From positions 282,474-346,473 of the forward strand of contig DIYJ01000005.1 of NCBI GenBank assembly GCA_002428995.1: a stretch of 64,000 nucleotides of DNA, given 5' to 3'. Position numbers and translations under genes: made by a program. Positions 8,416 through 17,166 of this stretch are shown piece by piece; position 1 is the stretch's first letter, and the number at the start of each line of letters is the position of its first letter. The notes under the pieces are model-generated. The model did no database searches. It was not told the DNA's origin and saw nothing but the letters and a program-made list of their open reading frames with translations. This DNA comes from Flavobacteriales bacterium UBA6057 (lineage in GTDB: Bacteria > Bacteroidota > Bacteroidia > Flavobacteriales_G > Salibacteraceae).

Positions 8416-9438
8416 TCAGAACAAACTTATTTGCCCATCCTTTCCTTGCTCCTGTTCGGGATTGTTATCCGTTGGTTTTGGCGGTAAGAACTCTTCTTTG
8501 AGCGTGCCATCTGCATTAAACATCCACGAAAACTCAGGATTCTCGTGCAGACGCACTCCTGCATAACCGGTGGGTGAAATAGGACTTCCGGTAGGCCGCA
8601 CTAATTCACTTTCGCTGTTGGTGTTTCCAGCGCGGTTCGGTCTCTTGATCTTCTTATCGATGGGATAGGCGATGAAACGATCTTCCAAAAAAGGCTGAAA
8701 CATGGCCTCTACACGCTCTATGGGAGTGGCTGGGTCAAGCCATGCATCAAGGTCATCATCTTTAATGAGCAAAGGAGCGCGGTGATGACCTATGGCAGAA
8801 GTTATGGCATTCGCAGCGGTGGTAACAATGGCAAAAGTCATGATCTGCTCACCGGTAGCGCGATCGGTCCACAGGTTCCAAATGCCTCCCAGAGAAAACA
8901 GCGAAGCATCGTCCTTCACAATAACAAAAGGCTTGGAAAGTCTTTCCTTCTGAGGCCCTTCTACGAAATAGGAAACGGGCAACACACAGCGCCTGGAACG
9001 GATGGCCTCCTTGAAGTAAGGCTTATCAAAGATTCCCCACGGACCGGAATAGTTAGCGCTGTTTTCTGGGTTCATGGCCCCTTCTGCCCTGGCATTGATC
9101 TGATAAGTAAGCTTTGGCGACCATGAAGGTGTAAACCCAAACATGGCATCTACAACCTGGCGACCCTGACCCAATTGAGCGTTGTGGACCAGAATTGCAG
9201 GATTACCTGCGCCAACGTTGTGCCTTCCCTTGGTTTCAAAAAGGCGCTTTTTTGCTTCAGCGTTGTCTTCTTCGCCCTCCGCTTCATCCAATTCCTTTTC
9301 AGCCTCCTTGATTTCCTCATCGAGGTCTGGAAAGACTTCGTAGGGATCAAATCCAGCAAGGGAAACACCAGCATAACTGGCAGCATAACTCTCTTGTATC
9401 TCTTTTGGGGTTGCTGTTTGCCCTATTCTACCACACAT
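8416..9438 (-). CDS. SRAP-domain protein (HMCES/YedK family), abasic-site DNA crosslinker
   Basis: 340 residues starting at the MCGR methionine (9438); after Met removal Cys2 is the catalytic nucleophile that forms a thiazolidine with abasic sites in single-stranded DNA. The family signature is present: MCGRIGQ, NARAEG, a SYFVEG loop with the active Glu, and GHHRAPLLI carrying the catalytic His. The protein is longer than the usual 220-240 residues for two reasons. It has a very acidic insertion at about residues 40-80, rich in Glu and Asp, and a C-terminal tail of about 60 residues. The tail ends in QISLF, which resembles the QLSLF motif that binds the bacterial sliding clamp. An in-frame ATG at 9504 would put 22 residues before Cys2 and is rejected. 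Confidence 0.92.
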   Translation of the reverse strand: MCGRIGQTATPKEIQESYAASYAGVSLAGFDPYEVFPDLDEEIKEAEKELDEAEGEEDNAEAKKRLFETKGRHNVGAGNPAILVHNAQLGQGRQVVDAMFGFTPSWSPKLTYQINARAEGAMNPENSANYSGPWGIFDKPYFKEAIRSRRCVLPVSYFVEGPQKERLSKPFVIVKDDASLFSLGGIWNLWTDRATGEQIMTFAIVTTAANAITSAIGHHRAPLLIKDDDLDAWLDPATPIERVEAMFQPFLEDRFIAYPIDKKIKRPNRAGNTNSESELVRPTGSPISPTGYAGVRLHENPEFSWMFNADGTLKEEFLPPKPTDNNPEQEQGKDGQISLF

Positions 9439-9485
9439 TTTCCTTTCACTTGATAGATCACCAAAGAAAGCAGCAATGGTTCTCA

Positions 9486-9548
9486 GTCGCAAGCTATCAG
9501 CCATCAGCAGGAAAACACTGATAGCTGATAGCTGAAGGCGGAAAGCTC
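9486..9548. repeat. Interspersed AGCTGATAGC-type repeat, copy 1
   Basis: Low-complexity block with CAGTCGCAAGCTATCAGCC followed by GATAGCTGATAGCTGAAGGC. The CAGTCGCAAGCT core is shared with 42969 and, with changes, 26526. It lies between the SRAP gene and the end of the next cargo gene. Confidence 0.6.
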
Positions 9549-12500
9549 TTAAAATGAATTCAAATCAATGGGACGCAGCACTCCGAACCATTTCAAGACA
9601 CGTTCGCCAATACCGGGCGCATCAACATGAACGATGTAGACACCGCTGGCAATGGGGATGTTATCCTCGTTATCGAGATCCCAGGACACGCTGGTGATGG
9701 TAGGGTCATCTTTGTCAAAGGAGCGCACCAACTGCCCGTCTACTGAATAGATGGTGACAGAGCAACGTTGTGGCAGGTTGATCACCTTCACTACGTTTTC
9801 GAGCCGCTGTGTTTCATATTCGCTGTAAGCGTAATAAGGATTGGGAACAACCTCTACTTCTTGCAGCGCCTCTTCGGCTATACTGGTTGAGAAGGTTGGC
9901 GCCAAATCATCCAGGCTGAACGTGTAAAGCGGTCTGCCATCATTCACAGTGGGTGTCAGAATAAGGTCTTCGGTTAAGGCGCTGTAGCTAGTGCTGGCAG
10001 CTACAAACGTTTCCCCTTTTTGCTTCACTTGGTCTGCTTCTACTCCATCATTGTTTACCAGTGTACTGAGTGCTCCCTGGTTCACATAGTAAGTAGCTCC
10101 AACCTGCAAAGACGATGGCATTTCCTGCTGATCAGCAGCAGCGAAGGGCTGAAAAGGAACCGAAGCTCTGAGCTTGATCTCTACTGAATTGCCTCCGACA
10201 CGGTCACCAAACAGTTGACTGTTCTCAGCCAGGATTGGGTAACCGGCCCAGGAAGCACTGCCCCAAACAGCGAGGTAGTTGTTGTGCTGCTCGGTGCCAT
10301 CCTGTTGACCAAAGAGCTGAGCAATGTCAGAAGGATCCCACAGGACCATCTTTTCGAAGGTAAACTGTCCCTGATCGTATGCAGGCATCATACGATCTAC
10401 TCCCAGCGAAGCATCTTCACGATTGCTCCCAAATACATAGATCATATGCTTTCCTCCTAGCCGCAGTTCTCCAAAGAGTGTTTCCTGGATGGTGGCGGTA
10501 GGGTTCCACTGCATGTCGTTACCATTATCCTTGCCCAGCCAGGAGTCTTCGGCAAAGGCCATGTTCAGCCGTTCTCCTGTTTCTACATCAATGGCATAGC
10601 CAGGGAACCAGCCCATCCCAAACGACAGTTTGCGAAGCTCATCCTGAGTTTCAAAACCGAGCGAAGCAAAATAGTCGCGGTCTTGTTGCCGGAGGTCATC
10701 CGCGAGGTCTCCGAGCACCTGATCTCCGCCCATGGTCGCTTCTTCCAGATTCACCTCGGGGTCGAGCTGATTGTATCCATTTTTATCCACAGAGAGCGCT
10801 CTGCGAAGTTCTCCCCTGGTCACAGCACCTTCGCTCACCAAAGGCACATCTCCAGCTTCAAACACCGGACATCGGGTCCAAAGCGATTTATCGGAGGTGA
10901 TATACACATTCACACTTGGAATGAGACGAGTTCCAGCCAATTCAACCAGCTTTTCCGATAACCTGTACTGAGGCACCCCGTTCAACTGTTGCAATGGAAT
11001 GGGATGCGCAGTGTCATAACTACAGTAGGCAAAGGGTGCCCAGGTTCTATCCCCAATGTTTTCCCAATTGCCGCGCGGATCGAGCGGATTGAAAATACCG
11101 AGCGTATCTGTACCAAAAAAGCTGTAGCTGTCCCAGTGATCATCTTGACAATAGTCTCTGTCAAGTCCACCAGAAGCTACAAAGTCTCCACTCTTGATCC
11201 AGTTGAGCAACTGATCCTGATCAGCATCTACGATGCCGGTAAGCCAGCGATCAGTTTCGTCATCAAAACTGATGGTCGCTCCAATGGCACCGCTCCTGGA
11301 GACGCGTTCATCTTTAGGGCCAAAGCCAAAAGAAGCCTTTACGGAAATCCCCAAATCGAAGATGATTTGTTCATCATCCATCGCCACCGTTCGGTCGGAA
11401 AAAACAGTATCCCGACCCTCAGCATAGATCATCCATTCAAGGTCAGCCCATTCCTCTGCGGCATTAGGGTCGGTAAAGGCGAGGGTGAAATCTCCTGGAG
11501 GAATGGCCAGCGGGTCTACCACCTTCACTTCCACCGGACCCTCACCAGGTGCGTATTCCAATGCACTGAGCGCATCAGCCTGAGGCTTGCCGTTTACAAA
11601 GGCTGGCAGCTGTTCCAGTTCAATGAAACGACCTCCATTTCCCAATCCCTCCACTCGAGTGAGTTTCACTCCGTCACCATAAGAGGCGTTGAGCGAAACA
11701 CCGTTAAACTCGACTTCGGTTTTGTGCGGGATGGCCTTCACAATGCGAATGGGGCCGGTAGCGGCTGTCCGGCTTTGTACATAAGGCAACTTCTGCCCAT
11801 CCAGCTTTTCAGGATCCGTGGGATCATACTCTGAATTGATGTATTGCAGGTTGCCGACACCACCGCCATAGTTGTTCTGAGCGTAGGCAATTGCCATAAA
11901 ATAGTAGGTCTTGTGGTTCACAAGTCTGGCATCGCCTGTGGAGAAGAGGTCTTCGGTGACTTCAAAAGAGTGGCGAATTCCCTGATTTGCTCCGTCTACC
12001 TTGAGGACAGGAATGTCCTTTTCAATCAATGGGTCAAACTCGTAATTGATCAAACGATCGATGTCATTCTCAATGTCCACCTGTGCTACCAATCTGGCTT
12101 TATCAGGATCTTCCAGGTCACTCACACCTACGGAGGCATCCGCCAGTTGGTAGATCTTGTAGCCTTCGAAGGTGAAGGTGGCGTAGAGGGCTTTTTCTTC
12201 GCGCGTCAGTGGAAGATCAAGGGTATCGTTTCCATCGCTGTCAACAGCATCGGGAGCAGTGAGGAAGGGGTCCACCTGAGCGAAAGACTCGTTGTAGTTG
12301 TTAGAAATTGTTGGGTTATCCAACATCAGAATGATGCGCTGATCCAACTCTTGCGCCACAACATCGGGAGCGTGGGGGCCATCGGTAATTTCAAAGCAGG
12401 CGTCAAAGAGGGCTTGTGTTTTATCATCCGCCCTGCGCATGGCTTCTACGGAGGCTTGTGCTCCGCCAGACTGCGCCTGAGCCCACACAATGCCCACGGT

Positions 12501-14036
12501 AATGTTGTTGATGGCACCAGGAGCCAAAGTGAACGGTCCGGAAGACTGAACGAACCTGCGATCGTCCGGGCTATTATCTGCGGTGAACTCAGTCCAGTTT
12601 TCAATTCCCGGGTCAACACCTTCCGTTCCCCAGTTTAAAGGATCGGAGGTACCGGGATACATGTAGTTGGCCTGGATAGCTGAAGGATTCTGTGGATCGT
12701 AGGCATCACCTCCAAAGGTCATGGGTGTGCCATCCTTCCATATTCCGCGAAGCATGTTGTAGTAATCTGAAGCGATCCTTGGATCTTCTGTCGCTGAGAT
12801 ACCTACACGGTTATGATACAGGAACTTACGCATCCCATAGCGTTCGTTGTCTACCTTGCCATCGCCATAGCCAGCGCCCTGACCGGGATACACAATGCCA
12901 TCGTCTTCGATGGCTGCATTGTAATCGCCTTCACACAGGCAGTTGTCCTTTTTATCTGAGGCTTGAAACGGTCCCTGGAAGAAATCGATGCCAATGGCGG
13001 GGGGCTGGTTTCCATACCCCAGATTTCCGGACGCATCTTCATCGAAGTCATCTGAGTTGTAGAAGTATCCGAGGCCGCGCTGAACATCACAGCCTACAAA
13101 GTCATCAGCTCCATTACCAACATCCCCATCAGCCCACTGGCCGAAGTAGGTATCTCGCAGCTCGAAGGTGGAACGATTGATGAGCTCATAGTTGTAGAAG
13201 GTCATGTTGTTCACCTCATCGGTAGCGGTGAAGGCAAAAGCTTGTGCGCGGATTTCCATACCGATGGCGAGTCCGCCCGTTTCGCTGTGTACGTTGCCTT
13301 TGTCGTTGAACACCCACCAGATGTTCTGATCACCGTAGAGGTCCTTTACCCGTATGGAGCAGTCGCTCTTTCCGCGAAGCACATAACCAGGATAATCTCC
13401 GTTTTCCCAATCGTAAACCCCGTTATCGTTGTAGTCGAAATAAGGTGCCAATTGCGCTGCCTCATAGTAGGGTGCCTGACTTCGGCCATTTCCCGGCCAT
13501 TCCTTGATCACATCGGGTACGGTATATCCCGGGAAAAGCTCGCTTTGAATTTCTGTTCCCAGCTTGCCAGCCTCAAACCATGCATTGAATTCAGCAATCA
13601 TGGATCGGGAAGTGATCCATTGGCGATCATAGTCCCGACAAGTTGTGGGGTCAATTTCTGCGTCTTCTAAACTCAACGGCCCAGTCCAATAGTCGTTTCC
13701 ATTGCCCCGATAGCGCATCGCAGCTACCTTGAACTGACCGGAAACATCCTGACCAGCCAGCCAAAGCGAGCCAGCAAACAGGGAAACCTTGCCAGAACCT
13801 TTTGGCACTTCATAACGCCCTCTATTGAAATCCCACCACATGTCTCCCCCACTTTGAATCAAGGCACGGACATTATTGATGTCCAATTCAGCAGCACCGG
13901 TTGGCGGTGTGCAATTGGCAAGCACTTGCGGTGGAGATCCTGCGCGTTTCGCAGATCTGTATTCGTTTTCCGGAGGCTCTGCCATCAGGCATTGCCAGGA
14001 AAAAATAGAGAGTAAGAGTACAACAGTAGTTTTCAT
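9549..14036 (-). CDS. Very large T9SS-secreted protein of unknown function
   Basis: 1495 residues with a signal peptide (about 1-19, ending CLMA). I know this only as a widespread Bacteroidota type: an N-terminal part with GGDMWWDFNRGRYEVP and SLFAGSLWLAG motifs, followed by an Asp/Asn loop near residues 198-213 (DYNDNGVYDWENGDYP) that looks like a calcium-binding EF-hand or dockerin-like loop. A further acidic segment follows around the FFQGPFQ motif. The end is a sorting domain of the kind beginning VVPNPYYAYSEYE, with strands VTIYSVDGQLVRSF and ASGVYIVHV. No catalytic motif was found. It is most likely a surface or extracellular structural protein. The gene stands alone, with 384 bases of non-coding DNA upstream. 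Confidence 0.85.
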   Translation of the reverse strand: MKTTVVLLLSIFSWQCLMAEPPENEYRSAKRAGSPPQVLANCTPPTGAAELDINNVRALIQSGGDMWWDFNRGRYEVPKGSGKVSLFAGSLWLAGQDVSGQFKVAAMRYRGNGNDYWTGPLSLEDAEIDPTTCRDYDRQWITSRSMIAEFNAWFEAGKLGTEIQSELFPGYTVPDVIKEWPGNGRSQAPYYEAAQLAPYFDYNDNGVYDWENGDYPGYVLRGKSDCSIRVKDLYGDQNIWWVFNDKGNVHSETGGLAIGMEIRAQAFAFTATDEVNNMTFYNYELINRSTFELRDTYFGQWADGDVGNGADDFVGCDVQRGLGYFYNSDDFDEDASGNLGYGNQPPAIGIDFFQGPFQASDKKDNCLCEGDYNAAIEDDGIVYPGQGAGYGDGKVDNERYGMRKFLYHNRVGISATEDPRIASDYYNMLRGIWKDGTPMTFGGDAYDPQNPSAIQANYMYPGTSDPLNWGTEGVDPGIENWTEFTADNSPDDRRFVQSSGPFTLAPGAINNITVGIVWAQAQSGGAQASVEAMRRADDKTQALFDACFEITDGPHAPDVVAQELDQRIILMLDNPTISNNYNESFAQVDPFLTAPDAVDSDGNDTLDLPLTREEKALYATFTFEGYKIYQLADASVGVSDLEDPDKARLVAQVDIENDIDRLINYEFDPLIEKDIPVLKVDGANQGIRHSFEVTEDLFSTGDARLVNHKTYYFMAIAYAQNNYGGGVGNLQYINSEYDPTDPEKLDGQKLPYVQSRTAATGPIRIVKAIPHKTEVEFNGVSLNASYGDGVKLTRVEGLGNGGRFIELEQLPAFVNGKPQADALSALEYAPGEGPVEVKVVDPLAIPPGDFTLAFTDPNAAEEWADLEWMIYAEGRDTVFSDRTVAMDDEQIIFDLGISVKASFGFGPKDERVSRSGAIGATISFDDETDRWLTGIVDADQDQLLNWIKSGDFVASGGLDRDYCQDDHWDSYSFFGTDTLGIFNPLDPRGNWENIGDRTWAPFAYCSYDTAHPIPLQQLNGVPQYRLSEKLVELAGTRLIPSVNVYITSDKSLWTRCPVFEAGDVPLVSEGAVTRGELRRALSVDKNGYNQLDPEVNLEEATMGGDQVLGDLADDLRQQDRDYFASLGFETQDELRKLSFGMGWFPGYAIDVETGERLNMAFAEDSWLGKDNGNDMQWNPTATIQETLFGELRLGGKHMIYVFGSNREDASLGVDRMMPAYDQGQFTFEKMVLWDPSDIAQLFGQQDGTEQHNNYLAVWGSASWAGYPILAENSQLFGDRVGGNSVEIKLRASVPFQPFAAADQQEMPSSLQVGATYYVNQGALSTLVNNDGVEADQVKQKGETFVAASTSYSALTEDLILTPTVNDGRPLYTFSLDDLAPTFSTSIAEEALQEVEVVPNPYYAYSEYETQRLENVVKVINLPQRCSVTIYSVDGQLVRSFDKDDPTITSVSWDLDNEDNIPIASGVYIVHVDAPGIGERVLKWFGVLRPIDLNSF

Positions 14037-14420
14037 GGTGCTCAGTTTAGGTTAGACATGCAGAAAACCACTCACAGAAGGAACGTTGGTCAGGTTAAGG
14101 TTATCACCACTTTCGCGATGATGACACTAAAGACGAGATTATCAGTGGCATTCAGAACTGACAATGAGAGTTTGGCAAACGGCAGAAAAGCCACCAAAGC
14201 GGCTTGACCGTCCTTGTTTACGGGCGTTTCACTCTTCGTAAAGCCACAACACCTTTTCTTGGAATGCTAAACTTGAAGCGTGGAGTGGTAAATGGTGAGC
14301 GGAAAATCCAAGGCTGAAACCAAAAAAGCCCGCACTCAAAGAGGTAAATCTTTTCATGCGGGCCACAACTCCCATTCGCAGCACCCCTTGCGCTGTTAAA
14401 TGAGAGGAGCTGTATTCAGA
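14037..14420. other. Gene-free stretch between two T9SS genes
   Basis: Contains the terminator of the 14421-16148 gene at 14322-14363 and, nearer 14036, the presumed promoter of the 1495-residue protein, in which I could not pick out a convincing -7 element. No coding potential seen. Confidence 0.5.
14322..14363 (-). terminator. Rho-independent terminator for the 14421-16148 gene
   Basis: Read on the minus strand, TGCGGGC/GCCCGCA arms (14357-14363 with 14328-14334) form a 7-bp GC-rich stem followed at once by a run of six T. It lies about 60 bases after the stop codon. Confidence 0.8.
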
Positions 14421-16148
14421 TTATTGCTTCACAAACTGAAGCTGTTGGGAGCTTCCATCTTCTCCCGTAATGGTGATGAGATAGGCACCTGCCTCGAGGT
14501 CTTCGATGTTCCATTCCACTCGATTGGAATTGAGCTGCTCAGTTCTCAGCACCTGACCGGAAACATTGGTCATGGTAAGTTGACTACCAGTCAGCTCTGA
14601 TTCTTTTGCATCGATAACCAATACAGTCTCTGCGGGATTTGGGTACAGGCTAAGCCCAGAGCCAACGGGCTCATCCAATTGTCCAAGAGTGCTGAGATCA
14701 TACGCTTCTTCTATATCATCTTCCATATCCGTTGGTTCGCCCTGAGGCCTTGGAGTCACAGGACCATTCAAAGGAGAAATGCATCCACATACCACCTCAC
14801 AGGGCAAGGTTGGAGTGTCTTCATCTGCAGCAGCAATGTCAGTAGCAATCACATCAGAAGCCGCATTCCAGGAAATGCCTGTTTGGATTTTTGACAGCAC
14901 TTCACTCTCTGCTTCTTCCAGAACAGAGCAATCTTCCGCCACGTTTCCATTGGGATCTGTTTTAATGACAATCATGTCCCAGTCGCCCGATGTGCTGTAG
15001 CTCAGACTGCGACCTACGATATAGTTCGCATCACTATCGATGTGCAACTGCTGGTCGGAATTGGTGTAGAATCCATCATCATCATTGCCAACGTAGGTTT
15101 GTACCCACTGCACCTGCAAATCGGGACGCAGCTGCATCAGGAAGATATCCCGTGAGCTTCCGTTGTCCACTTCGCCCATCATCAGATAACCATCGCTGTT
15201 AGGCTTTATTTCCCTGGTCACGATGCGGGTACGGCCGGGCATGGTAATGAGGTTGTCCTGCATCACAATTCCATCCAGGTCAAGCCTGGCCACATAAGCA
15301 TCATACAGATTGGTATTACAATTTGCGGTTGTTCCTCCGATTCCGGCCAGAATCAGTGCTTCAGGTTCGATATCCAGGTCGGAGGCATACATCCGGATGT
15401 CGTCACTGGTAGTCGCAAAATAGTTGTACCCCCAATTCACACCAGAACTAGGATGAATAGAGGTGGCCATAGCCCTTGACTTGCACAGCCCACCGCTGCT
15501 GACCAATACGCGGCCTGCATAGTACATGTCGGTTCCATCTGTGGCTGCAAAACGAAAATCGTCTGGGTTGTTTGTTGTGCGGTAGCCAGCCCCGCTCACA
15601 AAGGTGCCGGCTGAATTGATCACCCGTATGTAGCCATCTGTGGCAGCGGGAGTCGGAACATAAATGCCATTCAGCACCCAGTTGCCTCCAAAAGAGGTGA
15701 TCGCGAACCAGCGCGTGATGACCGTGGAATTATCAACCCTGGACCATACAAGAGACTGCGTGCTGAGGTCGAAACGGAAGACAAAGGCATCATCGTCAAA
15801 GGGACTACCGAGGTCGTCACCGTAGCCACATCCCATGAGAAAATTGCCGTCCAGCTCAATATCATGAATCACATCGCGCTTTCCGGTAGCGGTGATCTTG
15901 AAATCGTGCTGCCAGATAATGGAACCGCTGGGAGACATTTTGATGATCACTGCGCGTTCGCCTTGATAACCGGCTATGAGCAGATTTCCATCGCCAGAAG
16001 CTATAATGGCATTGGCCCCTTCATCGACATTGTCCTGACCTATTTTCTTGACGAAGGTTTGAGCGCTCACTGAATGGCTGAGCACAGAGAACGAGAAGAT
16101 CAATGCTGCAAGCATGATCTTTTGAAATAAACAAATTGGAGTGTTCAT
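14421..16148 (-). CDS. T9SS-secreted propeller-like protein
   Basis: 575 residues with a signal peptide (about 1-29, ending SVSAQ). The body is made of repeated blades of the form I-x-x-DGN-x-L-I-A-G, with the phrases GNLLIAGYQGE, GNFLMGCGYGDD and GYLMMGEVD marking successive blades. This is the pattern of large Bacteroidota beta-propeller repeat proteins. A Cys-rich link (CEVVCGCISP) leads to a type A sorting domain (SLYPNPAETVLVIDA, final QQLQFVKQ). It sits directly downstream of the LytTR regulator gene at 16396-17166 on the same strand, but it has its own promoter with two direct repeats above it. The neighbouring two-component system may control it; this is inferred. Confidence 0.88.
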   Translation of the reverse strand: MNTPICLFQKIMLAALIFSFSVLSHSVSAQTFVKKIGQDNVDEGANAIIASGDGNLLIAGYQGERAVIIKMSPSGSIIWQHDFKITATGKRDVIHDIELDGNFLMGCGYGDDLGSPFDDDAFVFRFDLSTQSLVWSRVDNSTVITRWFAITSFGGNWVLNGIYVPTPAATDGYIRVINSAGTFVSGAGYRTTNNPDDFRFAATDGTDMYYAGRVLVSSGGLCKSRAMATSIHPSSGVNWGYNYFATTSDDIRMYASDLDIEPEALILAGIGGTTANCNTNLYDAYVARLDLDGIVMQDNLITMPGRTRIVTREIKPNSDGYLMMGEVDNGSSRDIFLMQLRPDLQVQWVQTYVGNDDDGFYTNSDQQLHIDSDANYIVGRSLSYSTSGDWDMIVIKTDPNGNVAEDCSVLEEAESEVLSKIQTGISWNAASDVIATDIAAADEDTPTLPCEVVCGCISPLNGPVTPRPQGEPTDMEDDIEEAYDLSTLGQLDEPVGSGLSLYPNPAETVLVIDAKESELTGSQLTMTNVSGQVLRTEQLNSNRVEWNIEDLEAGAYLITITGEDGSSQQLQFVKQ

Positions 16149-16175
16149 TATGTTGGGTATTTATTGATTTGACAT

Positions 16176-16203
16176 CAAGAATACCGTTAGAAAAATTCCC
16201 CAA
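16176..16203 (-). promoter_or_regulatory. Promoter of the 14421-16148 gene: TTG-N17-TATTCTTG
   Basis: On the minus strand a -33 TTG (16201-16203) and a -7 TATTCTTG (16176-16183; one mismatch to TAnnTTTG) are separated by 17 bases, within the range known for Bacteroidota. The expected start of transcription is about 20 bases before the ATG at 16148. Confidence 0.55.
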
Positions 16204-16212
16204 TGGGCGTTT

Positions 16213-16243
16213 TGTAGAAACGACATAAAACGCTGTAGAAACG
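16213..16243 (-). promoter_or_regulatory. Two 10-bp direct repeats at 21-bp spacing, candidate LytTR site
   Basis: The decamer CGTTTCTACA (minus strand) occurs at 16213-16222 and again at 16234-16243, exactly 21 bases apart, so both copies face the same side of the helix. The pair ends 9 bases above the -33 TTG, roughly -41 to -71 of the predicted start. LytTR regulators are known to bind 9-bp direct repeats separated by 12 bases (21-bp period) in this position. The core CGTT agrees with part of the classical consensus; the flanks do not. Confidence 0.5.
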
Positions 16244-16395
16244 CCAGAAATGAATAAAAACCCCGAATTAAAGCAATTTTACAACTCAAAAAGCCACAAA
16301 ACGCCCACAACAGGCTAAAACCAAAAACCAAAACAATGAACCGATGTACCCTTGCACCATAAGTGACAAACACCGGCCGACCGTACAATCTCCGG

Positions 16396-17166
16396 CTAAA
16401 TGGAAAAGGACATCGATTGAAGCAATGCGATGACCGACTGGCGGTAATGACGCCCAAAGGCAATGGAAAAGCCATCTGAAAGCACAATACCTCCACCGTC
16501 CTGCTTGTAATACTCCCGTATATGTTGACGGTTTACCACATGAGCTTTGTGAACCCTGTGAAAACCATAATGCTCCAGCATACGCTCGAAATGCTTGAGG
16601 TTTTTGGAAACCACGATAGGCTTTTCAGATTCCGTGGTATAGACGTTGGAGTAGTTATTCTCTCCGGTAATGCGAATCAACTCTCTGAGTTCAAAATAGC
16701 GTTGTCCGCTGCCAGTGGGAATAGCAATCCGCTTGGCAATTCGAGGACTCACATTGTGCAATAACCCCTCATAGCTTTTGACTTCATTTTCCTGGATGGC
16801 CTGTTCGGCTTTTTGCACAGCTTCAATGAGCTCGATCGCACCTACTGGCTTCAGCAGGTAGGCCATGGCATGAAACTGAACAGCTTGAATGGCATGGTTG
16901 GCATGAGCACTCACAAAAATGGTCTGGAAGTTCTTGCTTCTAGCGTTGCTCAAGAGGTCAAATCCTCTGTTGCGAGGCATTTGTATATCGAGGAAAAGGA
17001 TCTGAGGACTTAGGTCCTCCAAAGCCTTTAAACCATCAGCAGCAGAACGTGCCGTAGCAATCACCTCTACCTGTGGGCATGATTCAGAAAGCAAATCGAT
17101 GAGTACTTCAATGGCATCTTCCTCATCATCTACAATAAGAGCGGTCAGTTTCTGCGTGTCTTTCAT
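16396..17166 (-). CDS. LytTR-family response regulator
   Basis: 256 residues. Residues 1-125 form a receiver domain with an acidic pocket (VDDEED), the phospho-acceptor Asp60 in LFLDIQMP, the switch Ser in SAH and the conserved Lys in LLKP. Residues about 150-256 form a LytTR DNA-binding domain (YFELRELIRITGENNYSNVY, HRVHKAHVVNRQHI). LytTR domains bind direct repeats in promoters. The start ATGA overlaps the stop of the kinase at 17163 by 4 bases, so the two are translationally coupled partners. It is paralogous to the regulator at 23131-23865. A likely nearby target is the T9SS gene at 14421-16148. Confidence 0.93.
   Translation of the reverse strand: MKDTQKLTALIVDDEEDAIEVLIDLLSESCPQVEVIATARSAADGLKALEDLSPQILFLDIQMPRNRGFDLLSNARSKNFQTIFVSAHANHAIQAVQFHAMAYLLKPVGAIELIEAVQKAEQAIQENEVKSYEGLLHNVSPRIAKRIAIPTGSGQRYFELRELIRITGENNYSNVYTTESEKPIVVSKNLKHFERMLEHYGFHRVHKAHVVNRQHIREYYKQDGGGIVLSDGFSIAFGRHYRQSVIALLQSMSFSI

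Noticed and set aside
11844..12638. 264-residue plus-strand frame and its neighbour at 10989-11834
   Set aside because: Both are antisense shadows of the 1495-residue T9SS gene; no start signal or family match.
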